DNA of 15,843 nucleotides from NCBI GenBank assembly GCA_036940085.1, contig JALLBK010000374.1, positions 1 through 15,843 of the forward strand, read 5' to 3'. Numbering within the stretch: position 1 is the first letter of the stretch; each line of letters starts with the position of its first letter. The stretch comes from Discostella pseudostelligera. Lineage: Eukaryota; Bacillariophyta; Thalassiosirophyceae; Thalassiosirales; Thalassiosiraceae. Position numbers and translations under genes: made by a program. Positions 9,701 through 15,843 of the stretch are shown piece after piece. Under the pieces are notes generated by a model. The model did no database searches. It saw only the letters and a program-made list of their open reading frames with translations, and was not told the origin of the DNA.

Positions 9701-12700
9701 AGGGCACACACTGAATCGACAACAATAGAGACCAAAAATAGGTCAGAGAATAAAAATGAGTCAACAATACGGAGCTCTAAGAAGAAAAGCTTACACTCTT
9801 GCCACCCTCTAAGTCTGTCGACCGATAGGTGCCTGGACCACACTCTTCGGCCTGAAATAAACCCTCAAAAGCTGAGAATACAAAGCAAAATTAATGTAAC
9901 GCAGCCAAGCGAAAAACCATCAGCGACCCACGAAAAATGCGAGTTACTCACTGCAAGATGTCCCAGGAGGACATTCATAACCTGGAAACAAAGCAACAAA
10001 AACATGCTTCGTGAGACGAACTTCAGGAAGTCTGATTGTGCACATAAATAAATTCCGATAGCTCACATTGATCTGTTTGAATTGTTGGTGCGTAGAATCC
10101 AGGTAGGCAAGCAGTGGACTCGATTGTGCCCGGGTGCTCAGCATGAAACCCTTTCGGTGTAGGCCGAGGATTGGCTGTTCCCTTTGGACATTCAAATGAA
10201 GGTGGGCACGCTCCTGATCCTTTCGCCGATATTGATGCTGCCTCGCAGAAGAATCCAGCAGTACAGGGTTGAGCAAAGCCGATCGCACCCTCGCGAACTT
10301 CATTCGAGCCCGTCCCCGCCACGCAAAATGTTCCAGGACTGCATGCGTACGGTCGAAGCGTTGTGTCATTCCTGAACGGGTCTGACGTCTTTGTTCCATT
10401 ATGGCAGTAGCTGAGCGAAGATACAAGATATCAACATAATGAGATCAATAGTGAATACTTTTTGTTTTGCAAACACAGTGTCACTCACAATCCTGCCGGG
10501 CACTGGATGTTTGGACGACGCAGCCCTTTCTTGGAACACACGAAGCCTGTGGCGACAGGTAACTATGAGGGAGCCATTCATACAAACAGTTGAATGGTCA
10601 GCATTTGCAGGGGCAACGTACCGGGAGGGCAAATAACGGGGCCAATGAGGCCATAATCTGGACAATAATAACCGATGGGGCAGTCCGAACATCTATCTTG
10701 GCCGACCATGAAATTGAAGGTGCCTGGCTCACAGTGAAGCGGATCAAATGTATTGTCATGAGGACAATATGTTCCAACTGAACACGGTATTTTAACACCC
10801 GATCTGCAGTAGTGACCTTTGCTGCAGAGGCGAGACGAAGGCAACGTTCCTGGATCGCACGCTGTCCCTTCCATACACTTGGGCCTCTTCAAACGGAAGC
10901 CGGTAGAGCTGTAGTCAAATGATTTGTCAAACACCTGGAAGTTATCTGAGTCATCGTGGTTGATACACGCAGTGTCATAGCAATATCGCCCGCGAATTGG
11001 AGTAATCGGGGAACCTGCATCCAAGGGCATCAGATGCCTTTCGGCCCATACTTGAGCTGGATACTCTGATGATTGAAGCCCGAAATCATCTGTGGAATTG
11101 TCAAAGCATATTTCGGATTCAACGTCCAATGTATTCACGCAGGCAGATGCAAGCGTAGCTGTACCCTTGTCGCAAATATAGTTGGTGGGACATGGCTTGG
11201 CGCTTGCCAAGCCCCTCACATCACAGAGGAAATGTGCTGGACAAATTCTCGGAACGGTCATCCCGAATTCATTGCACACATATCCAATCGGACATATTAT
11301 ACATGAGCTTTGTCCGGCCAGTGGCTGGTACGTTCCAGGGTTGCAAAGAGTAAAGTTATTCCCTAAGACACTGCCATCGCAGTAAGCACCTCTAGGGCAC
11401 ATGAGCAAGGTGCTACCTTCCCTTCCAGCTTGGAACATTCCCCCGAGGATTTTTGAGGCATGTTTGAGACCGGTAACGTATACATAGTCAGCCCCATTAT
11501 TGGATACTGCTAAAGGAAGTGACTCCTTAGTGCCAGACACGATGTAATTCAGTCCATAGTCTGGTGGAGAGAAACAGAGAATCGCCTCTCGAGTGAGAAA
11601 AAATGCCCGTGTGAGTTCGTTTCGAAATCTACATGTTAGCTGAGTGCTGTTCACTGCATCCCAGAAGCGCAAGAAACATAACAATTCGTCAGTTACACTC
11701 CTCGAACCTTGCAATAACAACGATGCAAACAACAAGCTCACCAAAATTGCGGCCGCGTATTATCGTTGGTGTGCCCTTTCCATATAGTTGCAATTCTCTC
11801 ATCGACACATGGGGCTCTTCAATATCCTCCAGATACAAAAACTGATGACCATTGGAAGTGAAATCTTGGCCGTTGTTGGAAACCTCCAGTGAAACTATAT
11901 GCCCTTTGATAAGCTGCGGATAATATCCTGCCATCTGAACAATATCCAATGAACTACTTTCGATCGGCGGAGAAGAACAAGAGATTTCATTGCTGCTAAC
12001 AAAAGTCGCCGGAACAGATGACATTCCGAAACGGCACTGTAAATGGGTCATATTCACAAAATTTTCCCCAAGGACTTTTACATTGGTTCCTGCTCTCCTT
12101 GAAGGCCCAGCCATTGGGCTGATATTACTGATAGAGCAAGTATGGTCGTACCGAAACGTATGCCCAGACTTAATAAAATCTTGACCATTTTGGGTGACTT
12201 CAAAAGAGTAAGTGCCCGATACGTGAAGAGGTGCGTTGCAGCTGATTTGATTTGGACTGCGAAGTACACCAGGAACAATTACTCCACCAAAAGAACAGAA
12301 CAGTCCATCGTTTGAGAAGAACGGACCTCCAGAAATAGTTACAGACACATTTCCGGCCACCGAGGATGATACAGGATAAATGTTTGATATTTTGATGTCC
12401 TGGTGATACCGAAACAGCTTCCCCCTAATGGAACTCTCCAGTGATGATATATCATCATCTGAAACCACGGCAAGATTAACATATTGAGGCTTTAATGAGG
12501 CTGGAGACGTACACACGACTTCGGATATTGCAGATTTGTCCGATCGAAAGGTTTCGTTTGTGATACTGGTGGAGTATTTTGAAATGGGGACACACTCAAT
12601 AAGCCCCGATGAAGCGCCACCAACGACAGAGGCGCCTAGACCCCAGAATAGACAATAACGTGCCGAGTTTCTGGAGAAGTTGTCACCACTTACACGAATT

Positions 12701-15279
12701 GCTGTATTTCCTGTGACGCTTCCGCAGGCCGGCATGATACTTTGTACGATTGGGACTGGCTTGTATTCAAATTGAGAGTTTTGTTCTGAAAAATCGACTC
12801 CATTGTTGATGGATACGGCGACTTCAACAATCCCACCATGGTTGAAATCGGTTCCTTTTACGACCTCTGTCACTATTGCATTATAGTCGTTCGAGTGTGC
12901 ACTTTCCCTTGTGGGCGTTCCTTCGAGATGGTCTTGCTTAATAGATAGCAACGGCACATCCCCAGAGTATCCCGTCGAGTAGAACAGGAGATTTTCATTC
13001 ACATCCACAGGGTGTGCTTTGTTTTGAATGAAACGAATGTAGAAGTTCCGATTCAAACCGACAATACCTGATGTGATAGGGACCTTGTACTCCTTATTAC
13101 GTTTGCTCTCAGTAATGACGACCTCGACGGCATCGACAAAATCGAGTCGACTTATGGCGGTTTCTACTTGAAGAGCAGTGGCGAATGCGCTGATAGCCTC
13201 GGTTGTAGAGTGCCTGCAAGTTTTGCATGGGACCAAATTACTCGGCTGAAATCGAAGTGAAAAATGTCCTCCCAGTTGATTAGCAGTACTAGGTACATGT
13301 TGGATGGCATTGTGTAGTTCCGTCGAGCACGATGGCGAAGCATCGTCTATTGCGCACTGGATGATGCGGGCATTCAGCCTACCTTCAAGGGGGTATCCAG
13401 TGATATCGAGGAAGAAATATTCTGCTTCATACTTTTCAACCACGATGCTCTCCCCCCCAATTGCCTCAACGGCTTCCGCAACCTCAGATGGTGTAGCTCC
13501 AACGAGAAGGAATCGACTTTCAATATCATCCAAAATAATGGAGAATTTCGATGTCTGCGTTGGGATTTCAATCTTGTAAATAGCATGAGATGCACCTTTC
13601 CTGGTTTCTCTGATGTCGATAGTCGCATTACTCCCAAAAAGTTTGGCGTCGGATGATGTGTATTCAGCAATGAGTAGCGGCACATCACCAGCATTTTTCA
13701 AGCTATCAAATGTCACGTGCCATTGGGCGGCACCGCTACCTGTCAAATTAAAGTCCAAGCTCGTCGATTGAACATGAACCGTATCAATACCATTGAGTGC
13801 CTCGAGTGCCATTTTGATATCATCGTTCGTAGCATTGTGAGGAATGAGTCTGGATGATTCCACCAAGCCATTGTTGGACGAAAAAAGTCTGAATTCACCT
13901 TCAAGCCGGCGTGTCCCTCTTTGTGAAAGCACGCACGTAACAGTAGCGTTCTCTCCTTTCAATTGAACAGCACCTCCCCCGGAATTGACTACGTGCAGCG
14001 TCTGTCCATTAAATGTTTCCCTTTTTGGTAATACGATTTCCCATCGGTACGTTCCGCCTGGAAAAGGACCTGTTCGATCGACGTGAGTGCCCCCCAAGAA
14101 AAGCCCTGTCTCAAGGAGCGCCTCCCTCATGCCATTAGCAGACTCGTTGTAATGAATCCATGGGGTGTGATGAGTTAGCGGATATTCAATCGAACCGCCC
14201 GGTGCAACAAGGCGAAATCCTCTACCAAATTCATCGTCACCCAGATTTCTCCCAAACGTTTGACAGATATGAATCTCATTGACATAATCCTCGACAGTCG
14301 CTGATATTGTTTGAATTTCAGGATTAGCAGCCATGGTAAATACGCTCACACGTTGGACCTCCTCTATCCAACCATGGTGTGGACTGATACACGATATCGC
14401 CGATATGTCGTGATAGATCGCACCCACAGTCTTATCTCCAAATCGACAGACAATTTCATCTGGGTTTTGGAAGGGGCCACCACGAATATTCACTTTTGTG
14501 CCTCCAATTACCACACCCGAAGTTGGATACAATGACGATACTGCGATGTCATCGTTGTAGCGGAAGACAACTTCTTGCTCCCCCGAGAATACAGAACTCT
14601 GACCTGACACCGACACATCTACCGGCACATTCACTGCATGTTCGTTCTCTGATCGAGGAGGAGATATGCACACGACAAATTCTCCATTGGAGCCAACCTC
14701 AATTGCTTGTGAAATGTGTTTCCCAAACTTGCAGAGGGCTTGTGGGCCATTCACGATTCTGCCACTGGTAATTCCCTTGACATACACCCGCGTCCCTCCC
14801 GACGAAGGGCCATGATTTGGCTCTAACAAAAGTGCCCCCCTATCCTGAGAAGAAAGATAAACCAATATCTCCGAGCTGGTAACATCATGTTCTGCAAAGC
14901 TGCTTTCAAAGGAAAATGGTACTAGTAGTCCACTCGCTTGATCATTATTTTTGCCCACGGTTCTATTGTAGGCTGCCTCTATTGACTCCAGTGTCAGTTC
15001 ACCAGCAATCTCCACCATCGGCCCGTTGTCGAAACGAATCCATGTTCTCGCAGGAATACTCCCGATAGTTGGTGTTACCACAATTGTAGCAGTAACATTA
15101 TGATGAATGCTGCTGAGTATTACTTTGGGGTACAACGATGCCGTCGAATTTGGAAGAGCACTGAATGAACTCCATTGGTCGTCATTGTCATGGGATGCCT
15201 CCGTAGCGTAGGTAGCGTGATAGTGTGAATTGCCGAGGAGGATAGATAGAAGTGTGGCAATAATTATAAATGTTCTCAT
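2669..15279 (-). CDS. Giant multi-domain IPT/TIG, cysteine-rich, polytopic membrane protein (receptor-like)
   Basis: I join the exons 15279-11742, 11653-10622, 10546-10489, 10410-10067, 9981-9952, 9871-9795, 9710-9692 and 9618-2669. They total 12,048 nt in phase, giving 4015 residues, or 3987 if 5752-5669 is also an intron. The ATG at 15279 has A at -3 and an in-frame TGA two codons upstream, and it opens a signal peptide (MRTFIIIATLLSILLG). The order of parts is: IPT/TIG domains near residues 150-330; a repeat region at 350-790; IPT/TIG domains near 842-1255; GCC2/GCC3-like cysteine modules near 1262-2080; a further glycosylatable ectodomain to about 3125; about ten membrane helices near 3129-3611; then a cytoplasmic tail. 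Junctions restore motifs, for example NF|VNST in an IPT core and CPAGF|YC. I infer a cell-surface receptor or adhesion protein. The ligand and signalling partner cannot be read from sequence, and I know no gene symbol. Confidence 0.9.
3790..5580 (-). other. Membrane-proximal block and ~10-helix transmembrane module
   Basis: A compact, probably conserved juxtamembrane segment (PRKVTLAMRYFQVLRGHKR, then GYNLVIQYYPLGWFDLL) leads directly into hydrophobic helices. With the extra intron removed, these start near residues 3129 (TSVYIVLFTLVG), 3182, 3233, 3282, 3311, 3357, 3447, 3479, 3553 and 3587. The longer loops are 3207-3232, 3255-3281 and 3385-3446. The loop between helices 8 and 9 carries YGWKVQDYLSYQRLRFASRE and ends at LLCFSSQYYFLL. 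The count of ten is by eye and could be off by one or two, which would change the side of the tail. I recognise no transporter, channel or GPCR signature, so function stays open. Confidence 0.75.
5669..5752 (-). other. Probable in-frame 84-bp intron inside exon 8
   Basis: On the minus strand CACATT is followed by GTGAGT, then a TTCTAAC motif, a long T/C-rich stretch and ...CTGAGACAG as acceptor. The length, 84 bp, matches the other introns (73-88 bp) and is divisible by three, so reading through it is also open. If retained it adds 28 residues that are oddly hydrophobic and aromatic (from VSSNTFIYFSS) in an otherwise soluble ectodomain. Splicing gives ...STLFHI|TRDAVSSRQ. The branch-like motif sits unusually close to the donor, so another branch site may be used. 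I judge a real intron more likely than not. Confidence 0.7.
8480..11400 (-). other. GCC2/GCC3-like (ephrin-receptor-like) cysteine-rich modules
   Basis: Over residues of about 1262-2080 the protein repeats C.PGTY....G...C..CP.G..C motifs. Examples are CNPGTYQPLAGQSSCIICP, CEPGTFNFMVGQDRCSDCP, the spliced YECPPGTSCTFEGLFQ and ECGPGTYRS. Each module has CPxG-Y/F-xC spacing, as in CPAGFYC, CPIGYYC and CPKGFWC. This pattern is known from the GCC2/GCC3 and ephrin-receptor-like family of disulfide-rich extracellular modules. Further cysteine pairs occur near residue 2410 (CECQNLLRCPNGTSSSEGS). The modules probably form a rod-like stalk between the IPT head and the membrane-proximal ectodomain. Confidence 0.85.
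9619..11741 (-). other. Cluster of seven short GT-AG introns with micro-exons
   Basis: The introns are 11741-11654 (88 bp), 10621-10547 (75), 10488-10411 (78), 10066-9982 (85), 9951-9872 (80), 9794-9711 (84) and 9691-9619 (73). The donors are GTGAGC, GTACGT, GTGAGT, GTGAGC, GTGAGT, GTAAGC and GTAAGA. All acceptors end in CAG except the last, TAG, which has a good branch-like CAACTGAT upstream. Phases are 1, 1, 2, 1, 1, 0 and 1. The enclosed exons are 1032, 58, 344, 30, 77 and 19 nt. For the 77-nt exon an alternative acceptor (exon start 9851) is rejected because only 9871 keeps frame with the 30-nt exon. Every junction continues a GCC2/GCC3-like cysteine pattern, which is the strongest support for the model. 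Confidence 0.88.
11742..15279 (-). other. Exon 1: signal peptide, five IPT/TIG domains and a ~100-residue repeat block
   Basis: This 3538-nt exon encodes residues 1-1179 plus one base. After the signal peptide, IPT/TIG-like folds begin near residue 150 (EPNHGPSSGGTRVYVKG), 247 (SSLYPTSGVVIGGTKVNIRG), 842 (QSIMPACGSVTGNTAIRVSG), 957 (ISNIYPVSSSVAGNVSVTIS) and 1048 (ISNISPMAGPSRRAGTNVKV). A sixth starts near 1160 and crosses into exon 2. They share the usual P..G...G.T.V.I.G opening, a C.FG core and a late SxNGQDF-type strand. Between IPT2 and IPT3 lie about four copies of a different repeat, described separately. There are many N-glycosylation sequons, as expected for an ectodomain. The exon ends at a good donor (TTTTG|GTGAGC). 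Confidence 0.88.
12900..14230 (-). other. Unnamed ~100-residue repeat, about four copies
   Basis: Residues of about 350-790 contain repeats starting near 350 (FRLVAPGGSIEYPLT), 460 (GEFRLFSSNNGLVESSRLIP), 563 (IYKIEIPTQTSKFSI) and 670 (GGHFSLRFQPSNLVP). The clearest shared pattern is a short beta strand (FRL/FSL), a helix-like block (NDDIKMALEALNGIDTVHV and relatives), a W-x-V/I-x-F strand, then GDVPLL in copies two and four, and an L.G/LEGT segment with T/V strands and a terminal G. Copies one and three are more diverged. I have seen this style of repeat beside IPT domains in large stramenopile surface proteins, but I cannot attach a family name. An adhesive or ligand-binding structural role is inference. 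Confidence 0.6.
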
Positions 15280-15600
15280 TGTTCACACAAACACAATGAC
15301 TCGTTGAGCGCCAATCATTCGGCGAAGAAGGTCGATGGCGGCGGGTGCGACCAGCCCCAACCATGCCAAGGTGAAGGTGCCCAGACACATCGGCATCGGA
15401 AATAATACTTGTAGCAGGCCCTGAATTCATTTTAAAATTCAAATACAATTTTCCCGGGATAACTCCACCGCCGCTACCGCCATCCCCACCACTGCCGCCA
15501 CTATCTACTATCATGCCAACCACCGCCATCACCATTAACGATCGCATCGTCGAGTGATGGGGTTTGGTTTGGTTTTGGATTCGGTCTTCGGTCCGCCGTC
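15280..15600 (-). other. 5' flank of the giant gene, GC-rich triplet stretch
   Basis: No gene is supported here. At 15466-15540 CCG/CCA/CCAC triplets produce a glycine-rich reading (GGSGGDGGSGGG) on the minus strand, which I treat as repeat-driven. An AT-rich palindrome ATTTTAAAAT lies at 15429-15438, about 150 bp upstream of the ATG, and a CCAAT at about 15312. Either might be a promoter element, but neither is decisive. Confidence 0.4.
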
Positions 15601-15620
15601 GCCTGCCACCGCGGAGGCAT

Positions 15621-15685
15621 TTTTGGCGGGAAAAGCTTAGAATGCGGCCCGCGCGGGAAGACAATTTCGTGAAAATGGCGGGAAG
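15621..15685. promoter_or_regulatory. Cluster of three E2F-like sites
   Basis: Three matches or near matches to the E2F/DP consensus (GGCGGGAAA or its reverse complement) lie within 65 bp: GGCGGGAAA at 15625-15633, inside TTTTGGCGGGAAAA; GCGCGGGAA at 15651-15659; and GGCGGGAAG at 15677-15685. A CACGTG G-box follows at 15698-15703. The cluster is about 345-405 bp upstream of the giant gene's ATG. It could drive that gene, or a divergent gene beyond the right edge, in a cell-cycle-dependent way. Motif presence is seen; use is inference. Confidence 0.45.
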
Positions 15686-15843
15686 AGTCGTCACTGCCAC
15701 GTGGAAGTTGTTTGAATGGCCGTCGATCGGCAATCGACGAATCGATCCGAGACGGAAATGGTGATCATCTAGTATTGCGTACCATGAACATCACACTACT
15801 AGGCAATTATATATTCTAAACAAACAAATACATGTATTGAAAC

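Noticed and set aside
15188..15733. 181-codon minus-strand frame overlapping the start of the giant gene, with an internal MRSLMVMAVVGM signal-like stretch
   Set aside because: The glycine-rich part is triplet-repeat driven, the frame runs out of phase into exon 1, and exon 1 has its own good start and signal peptide. It could still act as an upstream overlapping reading frame if transcription starts that far out.

Overview
The window looks like nuclear DNA of a protist. It carries one very large minus-strand gene interrupted by short GT-AG introns, and the encoded protein combines IPT/TIG domains, GCC2/GCC3-like cysteine modules and a polytopic membrane region. That combination points to a stramenopile, possibly a diatom. 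This placement is inference from gene style; no marker gene confirms it.

Layout, left to right. Positions 1-1680 are a G-rich tandem array built on an 8-bp core (GCAGAGGT), with a superimposed higher-order period of about 269 bp. Positions 1690-2530 are low-complexity, triplet-biased DNA: C/T-rich first, then G/A-rich. One frame of it reads as Ala/Pro/Thr-rich and then Asp/Glu-rich peptide, but is broken by many stops. Positions 2531-2668 are the 3' flank of the large gene, with an AATAAA just past its stop. Positions 2669-15279 on the minus strand are the large gene. Positions 15280-15843 are its 5' flank, with GC-rich triplet DNA and a cluster of three E2F-like motifs.

I assembled the gene from splice signals, phase and domain continuity. 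The exons are 15279-11742, 11653-10622, 10546-10489, 10410-10067, 9981-9952, 9871-9795, 9710-9692 and 9618-2669. These sum to 12,048 nt, a 4015-residue protein. An additional in-frame 84-bp intron at 5752-5669 is likely and would give 3987 residues.

The predicted protein has a signal peptide, six IPT/TIG-like domains, about four copies of an unnamed ~100-residue repeat between IPT2 and IPT3, and a long cysteine-rich stretch. A further extracellular region follows, then about ten transmembrane helices and a ~370-residue cytoplasmic tail with acidic serine clusters and paired CxxC motifs. It reads as a giant cell-surface receptor or adhesion protein. Its ligand and signalling output are unknown. 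Seven of the introns, and exons as short as 19 and 30 nt, fall in the first part of the cysteine-rich region. I see no RNA genes, CRISPR arrays or recognisable transposons.
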